Assembly (NCBI GenBank): GCA_045598105.1 | Contig: JAZLLK010000088.1 | Coordinates: 12,523-76,522 of the forward strand | DNA length: 64,000 bases | From: UBA1205 sp045598105 | GTDB lineage: Bacteria; Bacteroidota; Bacteroidia; Bacteroidales; WCHB1-69 | Reading direction: 5' to 3' | Shown: piece by piece, positions 44,324 to 54,044 of the stretch | Layout of the letters: each line of letters opens with the position of its first letter | Numbering within the stretch: position 1 is the first letter of the stretch | Program-made: the position numbers and the translations under genes | The notes under the pieces: model-generated | Told to the model about the DNA's origin: nothing | The model's input: the letters and a program-made list of their open reading frames with translations, nothing else | The model's database searches: none

Positions 44324-46102
44324 TTATTTTTGTTTGCCTGCGGTTTCACCGCCAAAACTGTATTTTACGCCTATGAGGGCGTTAATACGGTGGTTAGGGT
44401 AGTCGTAATACACACGGTTTTGCTGGCAGGGGAAGTTATTCAGGTCGGCAAATATGGAGAATCGTTTGGACCATATATATTCAAATCCGAAGTCGAAGTC
44501 GAATATCGGTTTCATATTTTTGGCGTTTACCATGCCGGTAGTAATGTCTATATCAGGGCGGTAGGCAAATGCGCTAATATAGAAGTCAAGTTTGAATACA
44601 AACTTTTTCAGCAGTATATATCTGGCGTTGAATTGGACGGTGAGGGCAGGTTTGTACCATGGCTTGGTTACATTATTACTCAGCAGATACAGGTTGTAGT
44701 CCACGTTTACGCCCAGGGTGAGCATATCGGCATATTTGTAATTAAGGTCAAAGTGAACGTTAAGCACATTGGATGTGGTGGTATCATCGGTGAGGGTGAA
44801 GGTATTCAGCATATTCACGGTGCTGTCGCGGAAGGTGAAAGTTTGGTTGCTGTCGGGCATATAGTAGGGCAGGCCTTCGTAGAAGGTGAAGGAGACGCCG
44901 GCGCCTATGGTGAGGCTGCGTGATATGCCTGTTTGCAGGCCCAGGTATATGCGTGTTTTTTCGTTTATATTGTATATAGGCAGCACATTTGACAGGTAAG
45001 GATTTTCTCGCATCATGTCTGTCAGGCTGTTGTGTTTGAGTCCGCCATCTACCTTAAGGTATAGTGAGAATATATCAGGTACTATGGCCAGGCGGGCTTC
45101 TATATCGGGATATATGTAAAAGTTTACCTGTCGGTAAGGTTCCATGCCGAGGGTGGCGTTAAATCCTATTTTAAAATAGTATTCTTTCCATTGCAGTGCT
45201 GCAAAGGGATTGAGATATACTTTCCAAAAGTCGGTGAGACGGGTGTTCATCCAGCGGTTATGTTGGTAATCCATACCCAGCAGGCCGCCCGCATTGATGT
45301 GGTCCAGTTTTTTTACCTTTATATTATGATTAAGGCCGGCATCTATATTGAGCAGGTGCTCATAGGTTTGTTTGTTATTGTCGGCGGTAAAGTTGTAGCC
45401 TATGTGGTACCATTGGTTGAGTTTGTATTCCTTAAGGGTGGCATTGTTTTCAAATATCACATCCGCAAAGGCATGGTGGTATTGGCGGCATATATCTTTA
45501 CCTTTTATTTTCAGTTCGTCATTGGTATCGGTTCTAAGGGCTTCAAATATGGTGTCGGGTTGGAATCCGTAGCAGTTGGCCAGCAGGTGTTCATATCCGG
45601 CTTGGGTGTATAGGGTATAGTTTTTGAAGAATTTTTGTCCTTGCAGTTGTACGCGGGTGTCGCTGAAGTTAGCGGGGGCGTAGGTTTTAATTTTTCCCCA
45701 TGAGGAGTGGTGAAAAACTTTGGCAGCCAGCAAAAATTGTGTAGAGCGGAGGCTGTTGGCTTCAAAGTCGAGGTAGGGGGTAATGTAGTTGCCAAATCCC
45801 ACTTTAAGGTAGTTCCTATACAGGCGGGCTATCATATCTTTGCCTACTTTAGGGGCATTAATAGGTTCGGGAGGCAGGCAGTAGCTGTACACAGGCGATT
45901 CTACCTGATAGTTTACTTCCTGTATATTTTTGGAGGTATCTTTTATTTCGGCTTTGGTATCTATTTTTTTCTGTGCGTCGCTTATGGTGGGGCTAAAGTT
46001 GGAGTTTACCACCACATCGTATTGTGACTGTGCAAATAGTTGAATATTCAAAAGAATGCATAACGATGTAAGTATTGTTTTCCAATTACCTGTTGCTTTC
46101 AT
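44324..46102 (-). CDS. Large outer-membrane beta-barrel protein, TonB-receptor-like
   Basis: The start at ATG 46102 puts a signal peptide first (ending LFAQS, residues ~1-25) and leaves 13 bp after the TPR gene. The 592-residue mature part has many amphipathic strands (YLKVGFGNYITPYLDFEANS, VQFNARYILLKKFVFKLDFYIS) and ends in strands with INALIGVKYSFGG. The length suggests 16-22 strands. There is no plug domain or TonB box, so a passive or assembly role seems more likely than active uptake. It is paired with the large TPR protein. Confidence 0.75.
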   Translation of the reverse strand: MKATGNWKTILTSLCILLNIQLFAQSQYDVVVNSNFSPTISDAQKKIDTKAEIKDTSKNIQEVNYQVESPVYSYCLPPEPINAPKVGKDMIARLYRNYLKVGFGNYITPYLDFEANSLRSTQFLLAAKVFHHSSWGKIKTYAPANFSDTRVQLQGQKFFKNYTLYTQAGYEHLLANCYGFQPDTIFEALRTDTNDELKIKGKDICRQYHHAFADVIFENNATLKEYKLNQWYHIGYNFTADNNKQTYEHLLNIDAGLNHNIKVKKLDHINAGGLLGMDYQHNRWMNTRLTDFWKVYLNPFAALQWKEYYFKIGFNATLGMEPYRQVNFYIYPDIEARLAIVPDIFSLYLKVDGGLKHNSLTDMMRENPYLSNVLPIYNINEKTRIYLGLQTGISRSLTIGAGVSFTFYEGLPYYMPDSNQTFTFRDSTVNMLNTFTLTDDTTTSNVLNVHFDLNYKYADMLTLGVNVDYNLYLLSNNVTKPWYKPALTVQFNARYILLKKFVFKLDFYISAFAYRPDIDITTGMVNAKNMKPIFDFDFGFEYIWSKRFSIFADLNNFPCQQNRVYYDYPNHRINALIGVKYSFGGETAGKQK

Positions 46103-46115
46103 ATTCCTGTATATA

Positions 46116-49100
46116 TTATTCTTCCGATTCATTTTCTGTAGGGGTATTTGATTGTTTTTGAGCTTCTTCTGCGGCAATAATGGTGTTATATTTATTGGAG
46201 GCTATGGTTTTAAGGTCTTCACCGTCGTAGTTTTCCATAATGCTCAGGTAGGTATATTTAGCCTGGAAGCTATTGCCTTTTTGCAGGTAAACATCGCCAA
46301 GGAGTATGTATGATTTGGCCAGCCAATAGTCGTGGGTAATATTCACCAGCATATCAAATATATGTTTTTCGGTAGCGTCAAGGTCGCCGCCAAGGTATTG
46401 AATATAGGCCAGGTAGTACAAGGCTTCGGAGGCGGCTTCGCCTTTGCTTATTTCAGATAGGGTGGAGTAGTGTGTTTTTGCCAATGTAAGGCTATCGGTA
46501 GCCATAGCGGAGCGGGCTATGATGAGGTGTGCTGTTTCGTTGAGTTTTACATCCGCTTTATCGTCCTGTAGTATCAGTTGTGCTGCCTGTATAGCCTGCG
46601 GGTATTGGTTCAGGTAATATTGACACATCATTTCGCCTTGCAGAGCTTCGGTTTTTTGTGAGGCAAGGGTGGCACATGAACTCATGGTAAGGTAGTATTC
46701 AAGGGCCTTGCCGTAGTTGCTGTCGCGGTAGCATATATCAGCGGCATAGTGCAGGGCGGGAAGTTTAAATTCCAGGTCGTTTTCGTGGTCTATTACGTAT
46801 TGGTAGGCGGGCAGGGCCTGTGCAAAGTCATTGCGGCGTATGGCGCATTCGCCTTTATAGAATTGAGCTTTGTTAATGAACACGCCTTGTGGAAATCGCT
46901 GTATATATTGGTTAAATCCGTTTTCGGCGTCTATAAAGTTGCTGTTGAAATATTTGTCGGAGGCGGCGCTATACATTATGGAGTCCTGGTAGCTTACTGT
47001 TATTTTTTCGGATGACACGCTGCGTATATAGTTGAAGAAGTCGTCCACATTGCCATTGGCTACGTATATATTTTCTATGCTTTTGAGGGCGGTGCCGGCT
47101 TCTTCGCTATTGGGGTAGTCCTTAATAAGACGTTTGTAGGCTTTTATGGCTTCTTCATCACGTTCGGTATTATAGTATATGGAGCCTGTTTTGAGCAAGG
47201 CTGTTTTCACCAGAGGGTTGTTGGGATTGTTGTTTATGAATTGCTCAAAGGCATTCAGGGCCGATTGGTTATTGCCGGCGTTGGCGTAGTTAAGGGCTAT
47301 TTCGTATTGTGCATCTGACAGGTAGGAGGAGTGCGGGTAGTCGGTAACCAGCTGTTGCATGGTTTTATTTTTGGCATCATAGCGGCTAAGTCCGCCTTCG
47401 GATTGGGCTTTTTGGAACAAGGCATAGTCCACATCGTATATATTAAGCATTACTACTTTATTGTAGTAGTCTATGGCTGTTTCCAGGTCAGAAAGCATAA
47501 AGTGGCAGTCGCCTATTCTGTTATTGGCGTCGGCTATCATTTTTTTATTGCTCACCTGCTTTTCCTGTCCGAGAAAATTATTGAAGTATTTAATGGCGGA
47601 GGCATATTTTTTCTGTTTGAATTCGGCGTATCCCAGGTTGTAGAAACTTAACGGGTATTCGGCTACGTTAACGGCTTGGGCGGTATTGAGAAATATATTG
47701 TATCGCTGTGAGGCGGTGGCGTAGTTGCCTTGTTGGCAGGCTATTTCGGCTTTCCAAAAGAGGGCTTGAGAGTAGGTGGGTGCATCATAGTTATTGGCAA
47801 GTGAAGTGTTGAGGTATTTTTCGGCTTCTTCCAGGTTGTTGTCATTATAGAATTCCAATGCTCTAAAGTAGGTAACTCTTTGATATGCACGCAGTAGTAC
47901 AACGCTTTTGTTTTCTATTTTTTCCAAAGAGGTTATGGCTGCCTTATAGTTACGGGTGGTAAGGTAAATGGAGGAGAGGAAACTTTCGGCTTCATTTTTG
48001 CGTGGCGACTGAGGGTATTCGTTTAAATATTTTTCAAAAGAGGCTATGGCGCCCACAAAAGGATTGCTGCATAGTTCGTATTGCAGCTTGGAATAATTAT
48101 AAAGGGCGTCTTCTTTTATTTGTTCATTCAGCCCTTTGTCGTATGCCATAAGAAAAGAGCGTGAAGCAAATTCTTTTTCCCCTGTTTTAAGGTAGCAGTC
48201 TGCAAGGGTGTATTGGGCATATTGGTTCATGCTGTCGTTATCACATACCGAGCGGGTGAGCAGGGGTATGGCTTGGGTGTATTGTTGTATTTGATAGCAG
48301 CTGTAGCCGGCCATGTAGTATATTTCACATTCTACGGGCTCGGTATTGGTGTTAATGTAGGTGGTAAAGTAGGGAATAGCCTCACTATATTGTTGTAGCT
48401 GAAAGTAGGATTGGGCTATAAGTCCGTTTATTTCCGGCAGACGTTTGCTGCTGCTTTTTTGCAGCAATTCATCCTTTTGGGCTGTTATTTCACTATATTG
48501 CCCGGTATTGAAATATATGTGTGATATGTAGAAAGGTACTATGGATGAGTAAGTATCTTCATTTTTAAGTTGGTTAAACCCTGTAAGGGCGGCATTGTAT
48601 TTTTCTTCAGTGTAAAGTATGTGTGAGTAGTAGAAGGTAGCTTTGTTTTTATAGGCATTGTCGCTTTGCATTACTTCAGCAAGCAGAGGTTTGGCGGTGT
48701 TATAGTCCTCTTGCAGAAAGTAGCAATAGCCTGTTTTGAACTTATAAGCCGACAACTCTTCTTCGGTGAGTATTTTGGTGCTTATTTTGGTGTATTCGGT
48801 GAGGGCTTTTTTGTATTGTTTTTTGGTGAAATAATATTCTCCCAGTGTGAACCATACCCTGTCCTTGTGCATATATTCCGGATATTGAGCGGCAAAATCA
48901 TAGGCCAGCTTGGGGGCGTCTTCATTGCATAGCATGGCCGCACATAGTGCCATGTGATACAGGGAAGATTGTTTTCGGGTGTCAAAGGGATCGGTAATTT
49001 TGTTATACACTTCTGAAAACAATGTTTTGGCAGAGCCATATTGTTGCATTTCAAATAGTTCTTCTGCCCTCATGTATTCATGCTCCGGAGAGTGATATTT

Positions 49101-49184
49101 GCGTGAAGGTTGGGCCGATGAAACCCCAATATTGAGTGTTATAGTAGTGATAATTAACCATTTAAAAATTTTGCCTGCTTTCAT
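46116..49184 (-). CDS. Large exported TPR protein
   Basis: The 1022-residue protein has a signal peptide ending VSSAQ (about residue 25) and then some 20 or more TPR-like units across nearly the whole length, such as ALTEYTKISTKI, AIPYFTTYINTNT, AIKYFNNFLGQEK and AIDYYNKVVML. The C-terminus is charged (TENESEE). TPR superhelices serve as protein scaffolds. Such giants are common in T9SS-bearing Bacteroidota, and PorW/SprE is one example, though I do not claim orthology. It is the first gene of a two-gene unit with the barrel protein. Confidence 0.85.
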   Translation of the reverse strand: MKAGKIFKWLIITTITLNIGVSSAQPSRKYHSPEHEYMRAEELFEMQQYGSAKTLFSEVYNKITDPFDTRKQSSLYHMALCAAMLCNEDAPKLAYDFAAQYPEYMHKDRVWFTLGEYYFTKKQYKKALTEYTKISTKILTEEELSAYKFKTGYCYFLQEDYNTAKPLLAEVMQSDNAYKNKATFYYSHILYTEEKYNAALTGFNQLKNEDTYSSIVPFYISHIYFNTGQYSEITAQKDELLQKSSSKRLPEINGLIAQSYFQLQQYSEAIPYFTTYINTNTEPVECEIYYMAGYSCYQIQQYTQAIPLLTRSVCDNDSMNQYAQYTLADCYLKTGEKEFASRSFLMAYDKGLNEQIKEDALYNYSKLQYELCSNPFVGAIASFEKYLNEYPQSPRKNEAESFLSSIYLTTRNYKAAITSLEKIENKSVVLLRAYQRVTYFRALEFYNDNNLEEAEKYLNTSLANNYDAPTYSQALFWKAEIACQQGNYATASQRYNIFLNTAQAVNVAEYPLSFYNLGYAEFKQKKYASAIKYFNNFLGQEKQVSNKKMIADANNRIGDCHFMLSDLETAIDYYNKVVMLNIYDVDYALFQKAQSEGGLSRYDAKNKTMQQLVTDYPHSSYLSDAQYEIALNYANAGNNQSALNAFEQFINNNPNNPLVKTALLKTGSIYYNTERDEEAIKAYKRLIKDYPNSEEAGTALKSIENIYVANGNVDDFFNYIRSVSSEKITVSYQDSIMYSAASDKYFNSNFIDAENGFNQYIQRFPQGVFINKAQFYKGECAIRRNDFAQALPAYQYVIDHENDLEFKLPALHYAADICYRDSNYGKALEYYLTMSSCATLASQKTEALQGEMMCQYYLNQYPQAIQAAQLILQDDKADVKLNETAHLIIARSAMATDSLTLAKTHYSTLSEISKGEAASEALYYLAYIQYLGGDLDATEKHIFDMLVNITHDYWLAKSYILLGDVYLQKGNSFQAKYTYLSIMENYDGEDLKTIASNKYNTIIAAEEAQKQSNTPTENESEE

Positions 49185-49219
49185 TTCTTATCCAACTTAT
49201 TAAAGATAAAATACAAATA

Positions 49220-49227
49220 CAAAAATA
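49220..49227 (-). promoter_or_regulatory. -7 promoter element of the TPR-barrel operon
   Basis: Minus-strand TATTTTTG, 36 bp before the start at 49184. Confidence 0.5.
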
Positions 49228-49340
49228 AGATTCCCTTAGGTATGAAAAAGCAAAAAAATGATTACTTATTAACATATTTTTTTTCATAATAACGTTAAGT
49301 ACAAGAAGGAAAAAATGAGGAAATAAACAAAAAAATGTTG

Positions 49341-49348
49341 TACATTTG
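49341..49348 (+). promoter_or_regulatory. -7 promoter element of the LRR gene
   Basis: TACATTTG matches TAnnTTTG and lies 36 bp before the start. Confidence 0.55.
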
Positions 49349-49383
49349 CATGCTGAAATAATGATTGTAAATAGTGGCATAAT

Positions 49384-49983
49384 ATGATAAGAAGGTGGTG
49401 TATAGCGTGCTTATGTATGTTGAATATTGCGGTGCAGGCACAGTTGCTTGACTCGGTGCAGCTGAGCAGTAAGCCATTGTACATGAGTATGGATGACGCT
49501 GATACAGCGGCGAATGAGGTGTATAGGTTGCGGTTAAAGCGTAAGTTGCCGGCTGATTTTGCTGCAAGGGTGCAGGCGTACACGCATTTGCAGGAATTGC
49601 ATTTGGTGAGTATGCGTTTGCAGGATATACCCGAAGCTGTGTATCACATTTCCACACTTACTCACTTAGATGTATCGAATAATAAAATAGAGCATTTATC
49701 GCCGCAAATACGGTGTTTGGAGCATTTGGAGGTGCTTGTTATTAATAGAAATTACCTGCAGGGCTTGCCTAAAGAGATACAATATATGGAGCATTTAAGG
49801 TATTTGGATATGTGGTCGAATATGATTATGGAGTTTCCTGAGGAAATAGTGGCGTTAGAACATACTTTAAAAGTAATAGACATGAGGGTAATAAATATGA
49901 GTGACGCCCGTAAGGCTGCCATGCAGGCTTTATTGCCCCGCACGGTTTTTTACTTTTCTCCGTCGTGCAGTTGCAAGTATTAG
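49384..49983 (+). CDS. Exported leucine-rich repeat protein
   Basis: The 199 residues start with a signal peptide (MIRRWCIACLCMLNIAVQAQ). From ~residue 60 to 175 run about five LRR units: LQELHLVSMRLQDIPEAV, LTHLDVSNNKIEHL, LEVLVINRNYLQGLPKEI and LRYLDMWSNMIMEFPEEI. The short C-terminus has two Cys. It resembles small periplasmic LRR proteins, with no sorting domain or lipobox. A protein-binding role is likely but the partner is unknown. Confidence 0.85.
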   Translation: MIRRWCIACLCMLNIAVQAQLLDSVQLSSKPLYMSMDDADTAANEVYRLRLKRKLPADFAARVQAYTHLQELHLVSMRLQDIPEAVYHISTLTHLDVSNNKIEHLSPQIRCLEHLEVLVINRNYLQGLPKEIQYMEHLRYLDMWSNMIMEFPEEIVALEHTLKVIDMRVINMSDARKAAMQALLPRTVFYFSPSCSCKY

Positions 49984-50153
49984 CAGGTTTGCTTCCAAAA
50001 ATGAAGCAAAAAAAGTGTTAGTAAGTGGTGAAGTAGTGTGAAAACGTTTGCCTATATGTTGTAATATTAAACTGTATGTTGTTGATAATCAGTTGCTGTA
50101 AAAAAAATAATAAAAAAAACAGCCAATATGGTCTATATGTGAAAAAAAAATGC

Positions 50154-50161
50154 TACCTTTG
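50154..50161 (+). promoter_or_regulatory. -7 promoter element of tRNA-Val
   Basis: TACCTTTG, ending 16 bp before the tRNA. Confidence 0.65.
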
Positions 50162-50177
50162 CATTCGCAAACAGCAG

Positions 50178-50252
50178 GGGAGTTTAGCTCAGCTGGTTTA
50201 GAGCATCTGCCTTACAAGCAGAGGGTCAGTGGTTCGAATCCACTAACTCCCA
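50178..50252 (+). tRNA. tRNA-Val (anticodon TAC)
   Basis: The 75-nt gene folds fully: acceptor GGGAGTT/AACTCCC, D stem GCTC/GAGC, anticodon stem TCTGC/GCAGA with loop CTTACAA, and a T arm with GGTTCGAATCC. The anticodon TAC reads GUA-type valine codons. The CCA end is not encoded. It has its own promoter and a terminator right behind. Confidence 0.96.
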
Positions 50253-50258
50253 CAGAAT

Positions 50259-50288
50259 AAAGCACCTACATTAGCAGGTGCTTTTTTT
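50259..50288 (+). terminator. Terminator of tRNA-Val
   Basis: AAAGCACCT (50259-50267) pairs with AGGTGCTTT (50276-50284), followed by T. Confidence 0.88.
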
Positions 50289-50345
50289 ATTAAGTATATG
50301 TAATTTTTGAGGTGAAAAGTGTAACACGGATAGCCGGAGGGAAAT

Positions 50346-50380
50346 AAAAAAAAGATTGCGATACACGCAATCTTTTTTTT
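50346..50380. terminator. Bidirectional terminator, mainly of manA
   Basis: GATTGCG and CGCAATC, with A- and T-runs outside, form a hairpin with loop ATACA 30 bp after the manA stop on the minus strand. Confidence 0.85.
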
Positions 50381-50409
50381 ATGTATATACTTTTCTTTTT
50401 TGGCGGGAG

Positions 50410-51387
50410 TTAGGGTATAAATACTTCCAGCAGTTTGCAGTGGGGTTCCGGCACCAGTACGGCTTCGTCCAGGCAGGCGGGCATGAGTACGCATTCGCCT
50501 TGGTGTAGGCATTCTTCACCGCCTTCGTAGCGTATATCGGCATGGCCTTCAAGGCATATGTATATTACAAATGAGTCCATGTCGGTGTATATTTTTTCCA
50601 CCAAGGTGTCAAATTGTAATACGTTGGTGGCAAAATAGGGGCTGCGTACCAGTTGCACAGTTCTGTTAAGGGTGGGGGTATAATTCACCGGTGTGTTAAA
50701 GTCTGTATTAAAATGCATAGCTTCGCAGGCTTCATGTATATGCAGGGGTCTAAGCTTACCTTGGGCATCTTTACGGTTATAGTCGTACAGGCGGAAGGTG
50801 GTATCACAGCATTGCTGAATTTCGGCTATGAGTGTCCCTTTGCATATGGCGTGCACTTTACCGGCAGGTATGTAGAAGGTATCGCCGGCTTTTACAGGCA
50901 TGTAGTTAAGGTGTTCTTCCAGAGTGCCGTTTTGTATGGAATCGAATAGTTGCTGTTTATTCAGGGGCTTATTAAAGCCTACGTTAATGCGGGCGTGAGG
51001 GTCGGCATCCATTACGTACCACATTTCGGTTTTGCCCGAGTCCAGCTTATGGGCAGCGGCGTATTCGTCATCGGGGTGAACCTGTACCGACAGGTCTGCC
51101 AATGCATCTATAAATTTAATAAGCAAAGGAAAGGTATTGCCGTAGCGGTCAAATATTTTTTCACCTACCATGTCCCCCATGTATATTTCCACCAGTTCGT
51201 TCAGGGTGTTTCCTGCCAAAAAGCCGTTGATGACCTCGCTGCTGTTAGGTTCCAGCCCTGATATTTCCCATGTTTCGCCGCAGTTATGCAGCGGGGCAAA
51301 ATTTTTACCCAATAGGGTGTGTATTTTTTGTCCGCCCCATATTTTTTCTTTGTATTCGGTTTTGAATTTTAAAGGATATAATTCCAT
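50410..51387 (-). CDS. manA: Mannose-6-phosphate isomerase, class I
   Basis: Interconverts mannose-6-phosphate and fructose-6-phosphate, feeding GDP-mannose or glycolysis. The start at 51387 gives 325 residues, MELYPLKFKTEYKEKIWGG. Zinc ligands are in QVHPDDEYAA and GKTEMWYVM, and the later HAICKGTLIAEIQQ. The length is that of the short bacterial form. An upstream frame extension (to 51477) would run through the promoter. It is monocistronic. Confidence 0.94.
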   Translation of the reverse strand: MELYPLKFKTEYKEKIWGGQKIHTLLGKNFAPLHNCGETWEISGLEPNSSEVINGFLAGNTLNELVEIYMGDMVGEKIFDRYGNTFPLLIKFIDALADLSVQVHPDDEYAAAHKLDSGKTEMWYVMDADPHARINVGFNKPLNKQQLFDSIQNGTLEEHLNYMPVKAGDTFYIPAGKVHAICKGTLIAEIQQCCDTTFRLYDYNRKDAQGKLRPLHIHEACEAMHFNTDFNTPVNYTPTLNRTVQLVRSPYFATNVLQFDTLVEKIYTDMDSFVIYICLEGHADIRYEGGEECLHQGECVLMPACLDEAVLVPEPHCKLLEVFIP

Positions 51388-51413
51388 ACGTACATTATAT
51401 ATATAATAATATG

Positions 51414-51421
51414 CAAAGGTA
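51414..51421 (-). promoter_or_regulatory. -7 promoter element of manA
   Basis: Minus-strand TACCTTTG, 27 bp before the start. Confidence 0.65.
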
Positions 51422-51455
51422 GCATTTTTTATACATACAGCCTTAGGGCGGCTGT

Positions 51456-51496
51456 AAAAAAAAGTGATTAACCCCATAATGGAAGTTAATCACTTT
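51456..51496 (-). terminator. Terminator of the PorE-like gene
   Basis: AAAGTGATTAAC (51461-51472) pairs with GTTAATCACTTT (51485-51496), with a T-run on the minus strand. Confidence 0.88.
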
Positions 51497-51524
51497 AGTA
51501 TATGTAGTATAAGATAGTAATTGG

Positions 51525-54044
51525 TTATTTACGCTCAAATATGAGGCGTTGTTTACCTTTATCTACTCTGTAAGGTCCAAATTCGTCTTCAAATGTATTG
51601 CTGCCTATTATTACAGGTATGGTTTGACCTTTAACTACAGTCATTTCCACATTTTCCAATACATCATCACTTATTTGTAAAGTTTTCAAATATACTTTTA
51701 CACCATCTATAATGGTACCATCTTCAGCTACAATAGCTTTGTCTTTGAGTTCAAAGTCGCCCACGGTGATGATAGCTTCACGTAAGAATTTCATAGCCTG
51801 ATCGTATGAAATGGTGAGCTTTTCGGTGCCGGGTTCTATTAAGAATTTAAGTGTTTTGCTATTCAGGTAGCAGGTACCGTAGGTAAGGTCTTCTTCGGTT
51901 TCTACCGGTATGAAACGTTCGGTAATAATGTTTACCAATGAAGCACCGTCCACACTTACGGAATCTACCTTTTCTTTAGGTACGTAGTCATCTCTAAGTA
52001 TCATAAATTCGGTACGACGGTTCAGGTCGTGTGCGGCTTCCTGTTGGTTTTTGGGCAGGCTTTCTATATAGGCTCTGTCAAGGGTGATGCCTTTTTTGAA
52101 GGTAACGCCACGTGATACTTTATCTTTTTCCAGGGTGCGGGGCACACGTTCCGCATAGCCTTTGGCTACTAAACGCTCAGGGTCAATACCTGATTTAATT
52201 AAGAAGTTTACGCACGATTCGGCACGACGCTGGCTCAAGGTATCATTGGTCATAGGAATAGGACGGTAGTCGGTGTGAGAACGTAATTCTATAACAAATG
52301 TGGGGTTTTCCTGCATAATTTTGAGCAGGCCGCGAAGTGAGTCTTCATATTGAGGCTTTAAATCCCATTTTCCCAAATCATATAATATGTCAGGCAATAC
52401 CACCGGTTCTTTAGGTATGGGATTAATAATGAAGTTGTGTTTTAAATCAGTGTTTTTAGTGAGGCCTACAGTGGTTTCTTTACCTTTACAATTGTCATTG
52501 TCATAGTAACCGCTTTTTTGAACCTGTATTTCATAGGTAAGTTCACCCAATACTTTGGTTTTATCAAAGCTGTAGTAGCCTCTTACGTCGGTAGTGGTTT
52601 TGTAGGATACGCCGTTAGAGGCGGTGAGGGTAACGGTGGCACCGTCAATGTATTGGAGGGTAACACTGTCTTTTACAAAACCGGAAATGGTAAATACCAG
52701 CGGGCGGAGCTTGAACGACCATATATCATCCATGCCTCTGCCGCCTTCACGATTAGAGGTGAAATAACCTTTTTCTATGAAGGGGAAGCCCGATTCAGGG
52801 TCTATTACTTCAGAATGATCAAATATGATGCCGTAGTCATCGGCTTCGGAGTTAATGGGGTATTTAAGGTTTTCGGCAGGACCATATTCTCCGTTGGCTT
52901 TTACCGAGCGGAATATATCGTAGCCACCCAAACCTACGTGACCTTTGGAGGAAAAGTAGAGTATGGAATCTTTTTCCATGGTGGGGAACATTTCGTGGTC
53001 ACCGCTGTTTACGTTAGTACCTAAGTTAACAGGGTTGCTGAAAGGCTTGCTTTTTTTAGGACGGGTAATAGACCATATATCATAGCCACCCTGGCCGCCG
53101 GGCATGTCCGATACAAATATAAGTTCCAGCTCATCTTTAGATATTACAGGGTGTACATAGTCGAATGAATCGGGACCTATAACTATTTGTTCCGGCTGAC
53201 CCCAGCCCTTACCTTTTTTGGTTACCTGGTATATTTTACAATACGAAACTGTTTTCTTTTCATTAGGGCAACGGGTAAAGTACATGGTGGTACCTTTAGG
53301 ATTGAATACCGATTCACCTTCATTGGCTTCGGTGTTTACCATGCCTTCTTTATCTAACAGTACGGGAGCTGTCCATTCACCGGGAAAGTCCACCAGTTTG
53401 CTTTTGGGCTTGCTGGTAGAATAAAAATCGGAGAAGGACTGACCTGACCATACGTCAGCATTTTTACCGGTGGAACCTTCACGTGAGGAGGTGAATACTA
53501 TTAAGTTCTCCTTATTAGGCAGACCCCATGAAGGCGACCAGTCACTTTGAGGCGTGTTCCATTTCTTCATGTTCTCCACTTCATGTCGTGTGGGGTGATT
53601 TACCCATTCGGGAGCCATTTTACAGGATTCTATTCTGTCGTTTACGCGGGGATCCTTAGGACGGGCTGTTTTATACTTGGTGTAGTATTTTAAGGCAGTG
53701 GGATAGTCCTTTTTAATACGATATATATCAGCCAGGCGTAAAAATATAAGCGGATTGTCTTTTTGATAGTTCACCTTTTCCAAACGGAGGTATTGCTGTT
53801 CCGCTTTTTTCATATCACCGGTCATGGAGTAGCATTCGGCCATGCGGAACATGATACGACGCTTTTCCACGGGGTTTTTCTTTACTTTGCTGTATGCTTT
53901 TTTGTATAAATCGGCAGCAACAGTGTATTGGAATGTGGAAAATGCTTTATCCGCATCGGCTGCCGGAGACTTTTGAGCAAAAGCTGATGAGCTGATTATC
54001 AGCATCATTAAAAAAATGTAACTAATTTTTCGTACTGTACTCAT
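51525..54044 (-). CDS. PorE-like TPR/propeller/OmpA protein with extra retropepsin-like C-terminal domain
   Basis: The 839 residues are, in order: signal peptide (ending AFAQK), TPRs to ~140, a PD40/WD40-like beta-propeller at ~160-430 (VFTSSREGSTGKN, LIFVSDMPGGQGGYDIW, LYFSSKGHVGLGGYDIF), a carboxypeptidase-regulatory-like fold at ~445-530, and an OmpA peptidoglycan-binding domain at ~550-690 (ELRSHTDYR, LSQRRAESCVNFL, NRRTEFMIL). This is the layout of PorE, a T9SS-associated peptidoglycan anchor. About 120 further residues resemble retropepsin-like aspartic proteases: FLIEPGTEKLTIS, AEDGTIIDGVKVYLKTLQI, VVKGQTIPVIIGSNTF. The DTG triad is EPG (737-739), so it is likely inactive. Confidence 0.82.
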   Translation of the reverse strand: MSTVRKISYIFLMMLIISSSAFAQKSPAADADKAFSTFQYTVAADLYKKAYSKVKKNPVEKRRIMFRMAECYSMTGDMKKAEQQYLRLEKVNYQKDNPLIFLRLADIYRIKKDYPTALKYYTKYKTARPKDPRVNDRIESCKMAPEWVNHPTRHEVENMKKWNTPQSDWSPSWGLPNKENLIVFTSSREGSTGKNADVWSGQSFSDFYSTSKPKSKLVDFPGEWTAPVLLDKEGMVNTEANEGESVFNPKGTTMYFTRCPNEKKTVSYCKIYQVTKKGKGWGQPEQIVIGPDSFDYVHPVISKDELELIFVSDMPGGQGGYDIWSITRPKKSKPFSNPVNLGTNVNSGDHEMFPTMEKDSILYFSSKGHVGLGGYDIFRSVKANGEYGPAENLKYPINSEADDYGIIFDHSEVIDPESGFPFIEKGYFTSNREGGRGMDDIWSFKLRPLVFTISGFVKDSVTLQYIDGATVTLTASNGVSYKTTTDVRGYYSFDKTKVLGELTYEIQVQKSGYYDNDNCKGKETTVGLTKNTDLKHNFIINPIPKEPVVLPDILYDLGKWDLKPQYEDSLRGLLKIMQENPTFVIELRSHTDYRPIPMTNDTLSQRRAESCVNFLIKSGIDPERLVAKGYAERVPRTLEKDKVSRGVTFKKGITLDRAYIESLPKNQQEAAHDLNRRTEFMILRDDYVPKEKVDSVSVDGASLVNIITERFIPVETEEDLTYGTCYLNSKTLKFLIEPGTEKLTISYDQAMKFLREAIITVGDFELKDKAIVAEDGTIIDGVKVYLKTLQISDDVLENVEMTVVKGQTIPVIIGSNTFEDEFGPYRVDKGKQRLIFERK

